Shown: positions 18,270 through 27,640 of the stretch, piece by piece
Numbering within the stretch: the stretch's first letter is position 1
Layout of the letters: every line of letters begins with the position of its first letter
Source: RGIG6919 sp045531905
Lineage (GTDB): Bacteria > Bacillota > Clostridia > Lachnospirales > Lachnospiraceae
Length of the DNA: 64,000 bases
Reading direction: 5' to 3'
Assembly: GCA_045531905.1 (NCBI GenBank)
Contig: JAZSEY010000003.1
Coordinates: forward strand, 62,001 to 126,000
The notes under the pieces: model-generated
The model's database searches: none
Told to the model about the DNA's origin: nothing
Seen by the model: only the letters and a program-made list of their open reading frames with translations
Program-made: the position numbers and the translations under genes

Positions 18270-19460
18270 TTAACTAAATATTTTTAAGCTGCGATTTAAG
18301 ATGCCGTTCATGTGGGCGATGGCTGTACCGTAATTGGTCATTGGCACCCCGCAAAGAGCGGCATTTTTTTGTCTATTTGCAATCTCTTTATCATTCAACA
18401 TACAACCGCCGCAATGCACTATCAATGCATACTCCGAAAGGGATTCCGGGAAATCCGTACCACTGGTATAACCAAACTCCAATTCCTTACCCGTATGCTT
18501 CCGAATCCAACCAGGCAGTTTTACCGTACCAATATCATTGCACTGTCTGTGATGGGTACAACCTTCCGAAATCAAGACCTTATCCCCATCCTTCAAGGTA
18601 TCCAAAGCAAACGCACCTTCCACTACCTGATGCAAATTCCCCTTCTTGCGTGCCATCAAAATAGAGAACGAAGTCAACAACACATCCTCTGGCACCATTT
18701 TTGATACTTGCGCAAAGGCCTGGGAATCCGTAATCACCAATGCCGGTTTCTTAGATATCGTTCTCAACGTCTCCGGTAATTCTGTATCCTGCACCACCAT
18801 GGCAATACCATGACAATCCAATATCTCTCTTAACACCATTTGCTGTGGCAAAATCAAACGTCCCTTTGGAGCAGCTTCATCTATAGGCGTCACCAATATA
18901 ACAACATCCAATGGCTTTATCAAATCTCTCACCAACGGTTTATCCGTCAATACTTCCGGCAACATACGAGCCATCATTTCCTTCAATTCATGAATATTCT
19001 TGTTTGTCTTTGCACTGACAGCAATTTTATTACAATCAAAATTTGAAACATACTTCTCGTCTTGTTTCAAATCATTTTTATTTTCAACCAATATAAATGG
19101 TATCTCGCGCTTTTTCAAATCATCTATCAAGGCACTTTCTACAGCATCAAGAGGCATTCCACTTTCCTTCACCACAAGAGCAATATCAACAGAATGCAAC
19201 ACTCGTTTCGTGCGCTCCACACGAAGTTCCCCCAATGCACCCTCATCATCCAGTCCCGGCGTATCAATCAGCACAACCGGACCTAAAGGCAACAATTCCA
19301 TAGAACGCTTTACAGGGTCCGTGGTAGTACCTGCCGTGTCCGAAACCACAGAAACATCCTGTCCCGCCAATGCGTTAATCAAGCTGGATTTACCCGCATT
19401 GCGTTTGCCAAATATTCCGATGTGAATGCGTTCAGCATTAGGTGTTTGATTCATATTCAT
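18270..19460 (-). CDS. hydF: [FeFe]-hydrogenase H-cluster maturation GTPase HydF
   Basis: Scaffold of 396 residues on which the diiron subcluster of [FeFe]-hydrogenase is assembled and from which it is delivered. The N-terminal GTPase domain has the P-loop GKRNAGKSS at about 18-26, DTAGTTTDPV, DTPGLDDEG and ENKNDLKQ. The C-terminal cluster-binding region carries CTHHRQC and IVHCGGCML, which give the conserved Cys ligands. Its partners hydG and hydE lie about 3.5 kb upstream on the same strand, separated by an islet of unrelated genes. No hydrogenase structural gene is present. Confidence 0.95.
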   Translation of the reverse strand: MNMNQTPNAERIHIGIFGKRNAGKSSLINALAGQDVSVVSDTAGTTTDPVKRSMELLPLGPVVLIDTPGLDDEGALGELRVERTKRVLHSVDIALVVKESGMPLDAVESALIDDLKKREIPFILVENKNDLKQDEKYVSNFDCNKIAVSAKTNKNIHELKEMMARMLPEVLTDKPLVRDLIKPLDVVILVTPIDEAAPKGRLILPQQMVLREILDCHGIAMVVQDTELPETLRTISKKPALVITDSQAFAQVSKMVPEDVLLTSFSILMARKKGNLHQVVEGAFALDTLKDGDKVLISEGCTHHRQCNDIGTVKLPGWIRKHTGKELEFGYTSGTDFPESLSEYALIVHCGGCMLNDKEIANRQKNAALCGVPMTNYGTAIAHMNGILNRSLKIFS

Positions 19461-19484
19461 GTGCCCCTTTCTGCGTAGAATTAC

Positions 19485-19845
19485 TCATCTAACGTATCTA
19501 AATAATAGAATGCCAGATTCATCCTTTATCAAATATTGATTATAATAATCACTCTCGTTTAATGCAACCTGCAAATCTGCTTCAGCTAACTTTTTCTCTG
19601 CTATGCAGGATTGTAAATCGGTTTCCGTGATATCTCCTAATTCATATAACCGGTTATATGCGTCCACTGATAATATAATCAATATATTTGCTATTGTCCC
19701 CAACAATACTCTCGAATACTTTTGATAAATCTTTTTTATATACACTTACTAGTTTTCCCGCTGCCAAATCACTAATATATGTGGTATTTTCTTTGGCTAG
19801 ATTTGTAACGCTACTTGCAATTTTCCATACATCTTCTGCTGCTAT
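19485..19845 (-). pseudogene. Frameshifted gene remnant of unknown family
   Basis: Two overlapping frames carry one protein-like sequence. The upstream frame reads AEDVWKIASSVTNLAKEN, then DLAAGKLVSVYKKDL, and ends with a stop near 19653. A second frame continues from there with DAYNRLYELGDITETDLQ and CIAEKKLAEADLQVALNE to a stop at 19485. The first part has no start codon or ribosome site. I read this as the 3' part of a decayed gene with one frameshift. The family is not recognised. An intact 86-residue frame starting with GTG at 19745 is the alternative, but its first 27 residues look like the out-of-frame shadow. Confidence 0.5.
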
Positions 19846-20282
19846 CTAATTCTGATATCACAATTTATTTCCACTACTACATCCAAAATCTGCTCTGTTT
19901 TAAGGCCCATTCTTCCATATGATTCAAATGCTTCTTTTATAAATTGAATAATCGTTTCTTTATTGTATTTTATTTGAAATAAAGTTTTATTTGCTTCAAT
20001 GTTATTTATAATCCAACGTATTTTTATATTATTTTCAGTTCTATTGCCTTCTTTCAATTCATACCCTTCTATATCAACAATATCACCTTCAATATACAAT
20101 GAATAACCTTCTGTTATTTCAGGACCACCCCCACCTCTTGACACTAAAATGATATCCTTCTCCCGATCTATTGCCCACGACAAGGGTCGTGATAATGGTC
20201 TGCCAAAAATATCTTTAAATCCCTTTGATTCAACATGTTTTTTATCATCTTCAGTTCTAATCCATTCGCTTACAAATGCCAT
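19842..20282 (-). CDS. Hypothetical protein, possibly immunity-type
   Basis: Intact 146-residue soluble protein beginning MAFVSEWIRTEDDKKHVESK. It has a central RPLSWAIDREKDIILVSRGG segment and a mixed alpha/beta pattern, and no transmembrane segment. The general look, FVSEWI then WAIDREKD, recalls small proteins found near polymorphic toxins, but I cannot name a family and the immunity role is a guess. The ATG has AAAAGGAG about 11 bases upstream. It lies 29 bases after the 771-residue gene and probably shares its transcript. Confidence 0.6.
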   Translation of the reverse strand: MAFVSEWIRTEDDKKHVESKGFKDIFGRPLSRPLSWAIDREKDIILVSRGGGGPEITEGYSLYIEGDIVDIEGYELKEGNRTENNIKIRWIINNIEANKTLFQIKYNKETIIQFIKEAFESYGRMGLKTEQILDVVVEINCDIRIR

Positions 20283-20311
20283 ATTATCGACTACTCCTTT
20301 TCATTAATCTT

Positions 20312-22627
20312 TTATTGCAAAGAACTAATAAAATTCTTCAATAAATAATATATTTCCTTATTGTTTACATTCGATAACATATTTTCTAAACGATACATAA
20401 TATATTCCTTATTAGTACATCTATTATATTCATTTAAAACCAATTGAATATTTTCAACTGTATTAACTTTATCTTCCATTAAATCCAACAATGTTTTTGA
20501 AATCCTATTATATTGTCTAATCTCTTTAATTTCATAATCAAATATTTCTTGTGCCCATTCGTGTTCATAATGTGAAATATCAAATTCTTTAAATGATTTT
20601 AAAATTTCTTCGTATATAAACGGCTGAGCACGAAAATTATCATTGTCCTGTCTAAATCCTAATGTATACATCGTTTTTGCTTTTTCTTTTGTGTTTACCA
20701 GATAATAATCACGATATATTGCAATCATTGTTTCTGGTGTCTCAAATCCAGATGTTATATGAATCTGAAAAAGAGAGTTCGTAACCTTTTGCAAAAATTT
20801 ACCAATAATTTGAAGTTGTTCATCTGTACATATATTAGGATTCTTTTGTATATTAGGTAACACATAAAACACTAAACATACTGCCATTAACCTATGTCGC
20901 CATCCTGGATTTTCAAAATCCGTGTTTTCCTTAATCTCATTTATGATACCGTACATCATATATGGAATTAAGTCGCTGTTGGTTGCTATCCACCATTTAC
21001 TATGAATTTCAAAAAAATGACCATTACCAACACAGGATTTTATCGCTTCTTCATGCCAATACTCCGCTTCTATATGTGTAGCGTATCTAATTTCTCTTTC
21101 AGGAGGAATAATCTCCAAATTTCTAACAAAGTTTGTAAAAAACTGCACCATTTGCAACTTGTTATCACCTATCATATTCCAAATGATGCAATGCTCTGCT
21201 ACCTCCATTTTTCCTATAAACCCGTCAGTACTCCATAATGTATACTCTCTTGGATTTTCTTCTTTTGGACTCCATTCAAATCTTGGGTCCTCTGGATGTC
21301 GTATTGGTCGCAGACGAGTTGAACCCTGGATAATTATTACCTTTTCTTTGCTGCTTATAAAATAAAATTTAGGTTCATGAATACTTGTCCCATTCCGAAC
21401 TTTTCTTAAAAATTCTTCCTCACACATGGTCAATTCTCTAGCGTCAAACCCCTGCAACTTATCACAACACTCCTGTAACACCGCTAGACTTTCTTGGGTT
21501 AGATTATTGTTATCCATCAAATCCTGCACATGACTAATAAGCACATCTCTTACATAAATATCATCAATGTGCTTCTGTATATAATCTTTCAATTTATGAA
21601 ATACACTTACGTCACTTTTTGTTGTTTCTATTAGTCTGAGTATTCGTTCAACATTCCAATCCTTGAAAATGTCCTGTACATCAAAGCAACGTTCCAAAGC
21701 CTCTTTTGTCCATGCTTCTTTATACCGTGAAATATCCCATTGCTCAAAGGAATCCATAATTTCATCATAATCAACCTTTAAACAAAAGTCTTTATACCGC
21801 TCTACAGAACATTCATTGGCAATATAATATTCCTTTGCTTTTTCAATGGTATTAATCAAAAAATGTTCCTTAAGCAACGATAACCGTTTTCTTGAATCCA
21901 CTTCAGCAGTGATTCCAATATCATATTTCTCTGCAATAAACTTACAGAATCCTTCTACTACAGTCATTTCCTCCATATGTATGTTTGAAGTAATCTGTGG
22001 CAATATATAGAAAATAATCTCTTTCGCAATCTTATCCTTCTGTACCTGTGTATATTTATCCCAGTTTGAATCTATGGTATCCCGATACATATCCATCTGT
22101 TCTTTTGTCATAGGTACATTTAATTTTTGCCATAATTGAGTTATAAAATCACTGTCAAACTCCAAATGCTTCTGAAACAAAATGTCGCTATTCTCTTTAT
22201 TCCACGCTCTCTGTTCGTTCTCTTCCATAGGGTGACGCATTGAATATTTATTTTCCATGCCTTGATTGATTCTCACACATATCCTGTTGATATTACAATC
22301 TTCATAATCATGGCATGGTAAAAAAACGTTAATATTATGACCACTTTCTACTGTCTCAACCATTAAACCAGCTGGAATATCATCGATACTAATTAAATTA
22401 CAATATATCCTTGTTGTAAAAAGCGAATTATACTTTTCAAAATTGTAGCAGTTTACATATTCCACACCATTATCTAGTGTAGAATGACGCACCACACCCC
22501 TACCCTTGTATTCTCTCCAATAGGGATTATCTGAAAAAAACTGTCCTCGTAAAATATCCGACATACGATATTTTTTCCCTAATTGATATCGCTCATATGC
22601 TGTTAAGACTTCATTGTATCTTGCCAT
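20312..22627 (-). CDS. Large hypothetical protein with an internal duplication
   Basis: Unrecognised soluble protein of 771 residues, with no signal peptide or membrane segment. Residues about 198-373 and 578-756 look like two copies of one mainly helical module. Compare EIIFYILPQI with LVFYVLPNIQ, HFLINTIEKAKEYY with YYLVNTKEKAKTMY, and YDEIMDSFEQWDISRYKEAW with YEEILKSFKEFDISHYEHEW. The N-terminal 130 residues and the middle (about 400-560) are aromatic-rich beta-type sequence. No catalytic motif is visible. AAGGAG lies seven bases before the ATG at 22627; an ATG at 22630 is also possible. Confidence 0.75.
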   Translation of the reverse strand: MARYNEVLTAYERYQLGKKYRMSDILRGQFFSDNPYWREYKGRGVVRHSTLDNGVEYVNCYNFEKYNSLFTTRIYCNLISIDDIPAGLMVETVESGHNINVFLPCHDYEDCNINRICVRINQGMENKYSMRHPMEENEQRAWNKENSDILFQKHLEFDSDFITQLWQKLNVPMTKEQMDMYRDTIDSNWDKYTQVQKDKIAKEIIFYILPQITSNIHMEEMTVVEGFCKFIAEKYDIGITAEVDSRKRLSLLKEHFLINTIEKAKEYYIANECSVERYKDFCLKVDYDEIMDSFEQWDISRYKEAWTKEALERCFDVQDIFKDWNVERILRLIETTKSDVSVFHKLKDYIQKHIDDIYVRDVLISHVQDLMDNNNLTQESLAVLQECCDKLQGFDARELTMCEEEFLRKVRNGTSIHEPKFYFISSKEKVIIIQGSTRLRPIRHPEDPRFEWSPKEENPREYTLWSTDGFIGKMEVAEHCIIWNMIGDNKLQMVQFFTNFVRNLEIIPPEREIRYATHIEAEYWHEEAIKSCVGNGHFFEIHSKWWIATNSDLIPYMMYGIINEIKENTDFENPGWRHRLMAVCLVFYVLPNIQKNPNICTDEQLQIIGKFLQKVTNSLFQIHITSGFETPETMIAIYRDYYLVNTKEKAKTMYTLGFRQDNDNFRAQPFIYEEILKSFKEFDISHYEHEWAQEIFDYEIKEIRQYNRISKTLLDLMEDKVNTVENIQLVLNEYNRCTNKEYIMYRLENMLSNVNNKEIYYLLKNFISSLQ

Positions 22628-22641
22628 CATCGATCTCCTTG

Positions 22642-22855
22642 TCATGCTATCTGTTTTAACATTTGAATTAACTGCGTTGCTCCTTTTATAATATTCTGAT
22701 ATTCCCTCATAGAAGCAATCATTCCACTACATAGTATTAGCGAAAACTGGCTCAACATTTAACAATATATCCATAATTAATTTTGTAACAGGCGATAACT
22801 GTGGTTCCCCAATTGCCATTTTTCCGTCAAAACCATAATATCTTGCCCTTTCATT
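22642..22855 (-). pseudogene. Decayed small-gene remnants upstream of the 771-residue gene
   Basis: One frame, open from 22855 to a stop at 22727, reads NERARYYGFDGKMAIGEP and LSPVTKLIMDILLNVEP. A second frame, ATG at 22758 to TGA at 22642, continues with SLILCSGMIASMREYQNI and KGATQLIQMLKQIA. Together they look like one short protein broken by a single frameshift. The 38-residue second frame may still be translated, since its TGA overlaps the first possible ATG of the large gene. The family is unknown. Confidence 0.45.
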
Positions 22856-22974
22856 TTATTATATATATGCTCAAAAGCACAGTTTATTTTTTTCTCTTCC
22901 TAACCACATCCACAATATAAGCCACCCTTGCCAACCAAGTTACAAATATAAACTACATTAGAAAGAAAATAAAT

Positions 22975-23002
22975 AAGGAAGTCAGACGCATCCAACTTCC
23001 TT
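22975..23002 (-). terminator. Terminator after hydG
   Basis: AAGGAAGT and ACTTCCTT form an eight-base stem followed by a T-rich stretch (ATTTATTTTC) just after the hydG stop. It probably isolates the hyd operon from the islet genes downstream. Confidence 0.65.
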
Positions 23003-23017
23003 GAAGATATCTCTATA

Positions 23018-24436
23018 TCAAAATCTAAAATCCCTCTGACCATTCTTAATCTTAGTTAAGTATTCCTTTGTAAGTTCCTTTACTTTTGGATTGGTTATCC
23101 GCTCTAATTCCTTGGTGATTAATACTTCACCTAACTCACGGGAACGGTCTCCAGCATAATCCATTAAATACTCCTGCAAGGTCATCAACGCATTTGGATG
23201 GCAGCAGTTTACTATCTGACGACTCTTCAACAATGACATAAATCTATCGCCGGTTCTGCCTTCTCTATAGCATGCGGTACAGAAGCTTGGAATATATCCC
23301 ATTTCCATCAACCAGGAAACTACTTCATCAAGGGTACGGTTATCAATAACATCAAACTGCTCGCTCTTGTCATCTTCGGCTTCCGGCTCTACATAACCAC
23401 CTACTGAGGTTCTGGAACCACCACTAATCTGAGAAACGCCAAGATGCAATACCCTCTCTCTTGTCTTTTGACTCTCTCTGGTAGAAATAATCATACCTGT
23501 ATATGGCACTGCAATTCTGATAATTGCAACAATCTTTGCAAATGTGTCGTCATCAATACTGTTGTCAAATACATCCGGATCAATATCATCTGCACGTCTG
23601 ATACGTGGCACACTGATGGTATGTGGACCTACGCCGTGAACAGCCTCCAAATGCTCTGCATGCATTAAGAGTCCAACCAACTCATAGCGATAACGCTCTA
23701 ATCCGAACAGCACACCTAAACCAACATCATCAATGCCACCTTCCATGGCACGGTCCATAGCCTCTGTGTGGTAGGCGTAATCATGCTTCGGACCTGTTGG
23801 ATGCAAGGTCTCATAACTTTCCTTGTGATAGGTCTCCTGGAACAGGATATATGTGCCGATGCCGGCGTCTTTTAACTTTCTATAATTTTCTACAGTAGTG
23901 GCTGCAATATTGACATTGACACGGCGGATGTCACCATTTTTGTGATGCACGCTATAAATCGCCTCAATACAATCCAATATATACTCAATTGGATTATTCA
24001 CAGGGTCTTCGCCCGCCTCAATGGCAAGACGCTTGTGTCCCATATCCTGTAAAGCGATAACTTCTCGCTTTACTTCCTCCATGGTTAATTTCTTTCTGGC
24101 AATATGCTTGTTTTTCAAATGATATGGACAGTATAAACAACCATTTACGCAATAGTTTGAAAGATAAAGTGGCGCAAACATAACGATACGATTGCCATAA
24201 AATTCCTGCTTGATTTTTTCTGCCAGAGCATAAATTTCTGCATTTAATTCCTCATCCTGGCATTCTAATAATACAGAGGCTTCTCTGTAGGAAATGCCCT
24301 TCATTTCGCTGGCTTTATCAAGAATACTTCGAATTAACGCCTTATCCTCCTTATGGGCATCACTATAAGCTAATGTGTCCATAATCTCCTCGTGACTGAT
24401 AAATTCTTCTGCTTTTAATGATTTTGGATTGTACAT
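23018..24436 (-). CDS. hydG: [FeFe]-hydrogenase H-cluster radical SAM maturase HydG
   Basis: Radical SAM tyrosine lyase of 472 residues that makes the CO and cyanide ligands of the hydrogenase active site. The SAM-cluster cysteines are C96, C100 and C103 (YCVNGCLYCPYH). The C-terminal CTACYREGRTGDRFM supplies the ligands of the second iron-sulfur cluster, and SGGSRTSVGGY is typical. The ATG overlaps the end of hydE by 22 bases, so the two are translated from one message; GAGGG lies seven bases upstream. Confidence 0.96.
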   Translation of the reverse strand: MYNPKSLKAEEFISHEEIMDTLAYSDAHKEDKALIRSILDKASEMKGISYREASVLLECQDEELNAEIYALAEKIKQEFYGNRIVMFAPLYLSNYCVNGCLYCPYHLKNKHIARKKLTMEEVKREVIALQDMGHKRLAIEAGEDPVNNPIEYILDCIEAIYSVHHKNGDIRRVNVNIAATTVENYRKLKDAGIGTYILFQETYHKESYETLHPTGPKHDYAYHTEAMDRAMEGGIDDVGLGVLFGLERYRYELVGLLMHAEHLEAVHGVGPHTISVPRIRRADDIDPDVFDNSIDDDTFAKIVAIIRIAVPYTGMIISTRESQKTRERVLHLGVSQISGGSRTSVGGYVEPEAEDDKSEQFDVIDNRTLDEVVSWLMEMGYIPSFCTACYREGRTGDRFMSLLKSRQIVNCCHPNALMTLQEYLMDYAGDRSRELGEVLITKELERITNPKVKELTKEYLTKIKNGQRDFRF

Positions 24437-25500
24437 ATCTGTCCCTCTTTCTTAATCTTACTATCTCCACGATGAATCACAATCTCACAACCGATTGCCT
24501 GCATGCGTTGCCGTAATTTCAATAAGCCCTCAGCAGCCTCTTCGTTCGTAAATATCTTATTGTCATATAAACTATATTGTTTTCTATTTTTTACCGGTGA
24601 CAAATTCGGCATCACCACATTTGCCCCTGCCAAAATTCCCTGCTCTCTGCCATCTGGTGCGATGGTGGCAAGTGCCGTGGTTGCCGGCAACAAAAGATTT
24701 GGCTGCATCAATCTCAACAAACTGATGCAAAGTAATGTGGTTTCCAATGAGCCATCGGAAAACTCGGCAAATGGGGTATCCCCATGTCTTAAAAATGGTC
24801 CAATTCCCACCATGTCCGGCTGGAACTGCTGAATCAACATCAAATCCTCCGCCAGCATGTCATTTGTCTGATAGGGCGAACCCACCATAAATCCACAGCC
24901 AACCTGATACCCTATTTCCTTAAGCCATGACAAGCATTCCATTCGATGGTCCCATGACATATCTGATGGATGCAATTTTTCGTAATGGGATTTGACAGCT
25001 GTTTCATGTCGTAGCAAATATCGATTTGCCCCCGCATCAAACAGTCTTTGATAACTCTCCTTAGAACGTTCTCCCAGCGACAACGTAATGGCACAGTCTG
25101 GAAAATGATTTCGAATCCGTGCCACTAAAGGTACCATTTTTTCATCCGCAAACTGTCCATCCTCACCACCTTGCAGCACAAAGGTGCGAAAGCCCAGTTC
25201 ATAACCGTTCTCACAACAGGCAAGAATTTCATCATCCTGCAGACGGTATCTCTCCACACAATGATTGTCTCTTCTGAGCCCACAATAATAACAGTTATTC
25301 TTGCAATAATTTGTAAATTCTATCAGACCGCGGATGTAGATATCATTTCCATACACTTCCTGCTTTGCCTTTATGGCATAGCGGGCAAGTTCGGTTCTCA
25401 ACTCCTTAGAGTTGTTTTCTAAGAAAGCCACATACTCCTCTTTGGAAAGAGGGTTGTGGCTTAATAATTTTTCAATTGCGCTAGTCAGCATTTCCTTCAT
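24415..25500 (-). CDS. hydE: [FeFe]-hydrogenase H-cluster radical SAM maturase HydE
   Basis: Radical SAM enzyme of 361 residues in the biotin-synthase-like group, needed to build the dithiolate bridge of the H-cluster. The SAM cluster is held by C66, C70 and C73 (NYCKNNCYYCGL), followed by RYRLQDDEIL, LQGGEDG and VGIGPFLRHGDTPF. A GTG two codons upstream (25506) is an alternative start; AAGGTGA fits the ATG at 25500 slightly better. The start overlaps the end of plsC by 20 bases, linking the maturases to the lipid gene upstream. Confidence 0.94.
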   Translation of the reverse strand: MKEMLTSAIEKLLSHNPLSKEEYVAFLENNSKELRTELARYAIKAKQEVYGNDIYIRGLIEFTNYCKNNCYYCGLRRDNHCVERYRLQDDEILACCENGYELGFRTFVLQGGEDGQFADEKMVPLVARIRNHFPDCAITLSLGERSKESYQRLFDAGANRYLLRHETAVKSHYEKLHPSDMSWDHRMECLSWLKEIGYQVGCGFMVGSPYQTNDMLAEDLMLIQQFQPDMVGIGPFLRHGDTPFAEFSDGSLETTLLCISLLRLMQPNLLLPATTALATIAPDGREQGILAGANVVMPNLSPVKNRKQYSLYDNKIFTNEEAAEGLLKLRQRMQAIGCEIVIHRGDSKIKKEGQICTIQNH

Positions 25501-26203
25501 TGTCACTAATCACCTTTTCGATTCGCTGCTTTACCATATCTGCAATCTCATTTGTCTTCATACTTTTATATTCTTCATAATAAATTGGCTCTAAAAAATG
25601 CACCTGCACATCAATAGGCTCAGTAGAATGGGTATCAAATGCCTTAAAACAGTCAATCATGGCAACCGGAACAATCGGACATTTTGACTTGGTAGCACTC
25701 TTAAAACTGCCACCCTTGAACTCGCCGACTTTATTTCCATTTTTAGAACGGGTACCCTCTGGGAAAATAACATAATTCGCCCCTTCCTTTACCTCTGCTG
25801 CCATCTGATTAATCACCTGGAGGGACTGTCGCACATCATCTCTATCCATAACCAGACCACATAACAAATCCTTCAAATGACGCACAAAAAAGTTTTTGTT
25901 TGCCTCCATCTTCATGACTGGTCTTAAAGGTCTTTCATGAGCGTCCACCATGGCAACCATATCGTAAAGCCCCTGATGATTTGGAAACATAATATAACCA
26001 TTCTCCTCCGGTAACTTTTCAGTACCGGTAACCCGAATATGCAAATTGCCGGAACGATTTGCACATCTGGCAATAAACCTGGCCGCTTCATACTTTTTCT
26101 CAGGGGTAGCCTTACACTTTGCTCCACCGTAATACAACAAGTTCACAAGCAACCTTGGCCAATGGAAAAAGTTCTTAAATATCATTAGTAAAATTCGTTC
26201 CAT
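25481..26203 (-). CDS. plsC: 1-acyl-sn-glycerol-3-phosphate acyltransferase
   Basis: Membrane-associated acyltransferase of 240 residues for phosphatidic acid synthesis. It has the catalytic HxxxxD box NHQGLYD at about 75-81 and the glycerophosphate-binding FPEGTRSK at about 147-154. An N-terminal hydrophobic stretch would dock it to the membrane. It lies four bases from lysA upstream and overlaps hydE downstream, so it sits in a mixed operon. Confidence 0.88.
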   Translation of the reverse strand: MERILLMIFKNFFHWPRLLVNLLYYGGAKCKATPEKKYEAARFIARCANRSGNLHIRVTGTEKLPEENGYIMFPNHQGLYDMVAMVDAHERPLRPVMKMEANKNFFVRHLKDLLCGLVMDRDDVRQSLQVINQMAAEVKEGANYVIFPEGTRSKNGNKVGEFKGGSFKSATKSKCPIVPVAMIDCFKAFDTHSTEPIDVQVHFLEPIYYEEYKSMKTNEIADMVKQRIEKVISDNEGNAD

Positions 26204-26206
26204 TTC

Positions 26207-27454
26207 TTACTCCCAAAAACCTTCTAATGTAGCAAAATAATCCTCTGCAGTTTCAGCTCTACGAATCATCTTTGTAGAACCATCTTCCTTCAATAAAATC
26301 TCCGCAGATTTTAACTTGCCATTGTAATTATAGCCCATAGCAAAACCGTGTGCACCGGTATCGTGAATCACAAGAATATCTCCCTTTTCAATCTGAGGAA
26401 GCATTCTGTCGATGGCAAATTTATCATTATTCTCACAAAGAGAACCAACCACATCATACTTGTGATCACAAGGCTCATTTTCTTTACCCATAACTGTGAT
26501 GTGGTGATAAGCACCATACATAGCCGGACGCATCAAATTCACAGCACAGGCATCCACACCGATGTATTCTTTGTGTGTGTGCTTCTCGTGTACTGCTTTT
26601 GTTACCAAATGTCCATATGGTGCCAACATAAAACGACCAAGCTCGGTATAAATGCTAATATCACCAAGACCTGCCGGCACAAGCACTTCTTCGAACACCT
26701 TGTGTACACCTTCACCAATGGCAAGAATGTCATTTGGCTCCTTATCCGGTGTATAAGGAATACCGATACCTCCTGACAAGTTAATAAAGTTCAGGGAAAC
26801 ACCTGTCTTTTCCTTAATCTCCACTGCCACCTCAAACAAAATCTTAGCAAGTGTAGGATAATACTCGTTTGTTACAGTATTGCTGGCTAAAAATGCATGC
26901 ATACCAAATTCTTCAGCACCAAGTGCCTTTAATCTTGTATACGCTTCAATCAACTGGTCCTTTGTCATACCATACTTTGCATCCCCTGGGTTGTCCATAA
27001 TATCTGTACCAAGTGAAAATACACCGCCCGGATTAAAGCGGCAGGAAATGCGCTTTGGTATACCTACCAAACCATTCAAGAAATCAATGTGGGTAATGTC
27101 ATCTAAATTGATGGTTGCCCCTAATTCATTTGCATAAATATATTCTTCAGCAGGAGTTTCATTGGAAGAGAACATAATCTCATCTCCCTTGAAACCACAT
27201 TTTTCTGACATCAAAAGTTCTGTATAAGAAGAACAGTCTGTACCACAGCCCTCTTCTCTTAAAATCTTCAAAATCGTAGGATTTGGAGTCGCCTTTACCG
27301 CAAAATACTCTTTAAATCCCTTGTTCCAAGCAAATGCCTGATGCAATTTTCTTGCATTTTCACGAATGCCCTTTTCATCGTATAAATGAAACGGTGTTGG
27401 ATACTGTGCAACAATACCGTCTAACTGTTCTTTTGTTATAAATGGTGTCTTCAT
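26207..27454 (-). CDS. lysA: Diaminopimelate decarboxylase
   Basis: PLP enzyme of fold type III, 415 residues, for the last step of lysine synthesis. The PLP lysine is K54 in EYFAVKATPNP. Also visible are LNLSGGIG-like FINLSGGIGIPY, ELGRFMLAPYG and the active-site SLCENNDKF. A minority of related proteins decarboxylate other substrates such as carboxynorspermidine, but the length and motifs favour LysA. The longest frame begins 15 codons earlier; the ATG at 27454 follows GAGAG and matches the usual N-terminus of the family. No lysine riboswitch is visible upstream. Confidence 0.82.
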   Translation of the reverse strand: MKTPFITKEQLDGIVAQYPTPFHLYDEKGIRENARKLHQAFAWNKGFKEYFAVKATPNPTILKILREEGCGTDCSSYTELLMSEKCGFKGDEIMFSSNETPAEEYIYANELGATINLDDITHIDFLNGLVGIPKRISCRFNPGGVFSLGTDIMDNPGDAKYGMTKDQLIEAYTRLKALGAEEFGMHAFLASNTVTNEYYPTLAKILFEVAVEIKEKTGVSLNFINLSGGIGIPYTPDKEPNDILAIGEGVHKVFEEVLVPAGLGDISIYTELGRFMLAPYGHLVTKAVHEKHTHKEYIGVDACAVNLMRPAMYGAYHHITVMGKENEPCDHKYDVVGSLCENNDKFAIDRMLPQIEKGDILVIHDTGAHGFAMGYNYNGKLKSAEILLKEDGSTKMIRRAETAEDYFATLEGFWE

Positions 27455-27576
27455 ATCTATCACTCTCGTTTTCCTTTCTTGCGTATAACTTTCCACCATT
27501 TAGATTAGGTTCAAACCAACAATTTGTCAATAGTGAATATGAAATGTGAACATTTCATAAAATCACACTACATCAC

Positions 27577-27605
27577 TTGAATTCCTTATGATTTTGCTCT
27601 ATTAT
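27577..27605 (+). promoter_or_regulatory. Sigma-A type promoter of the DUF624 gene
   Basis: TTGAAT and TATTAT are separated by 17 bases. The predicted start point is about 30 bases before the ATG at 27641. The region is divergent from lysA. Confidence 0.6.
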
Positions 27606-27640
27606 GTAGTAGAGATTTTTACTTATTGAGGAGTTTAGTT

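Noticed and set aside
27455..27640. Lysine riboswitch before lysA
   Set aside because: The intergenic region is under 190 bases, is shared with a divergent gene, and shows no lysine-riboswitch core.
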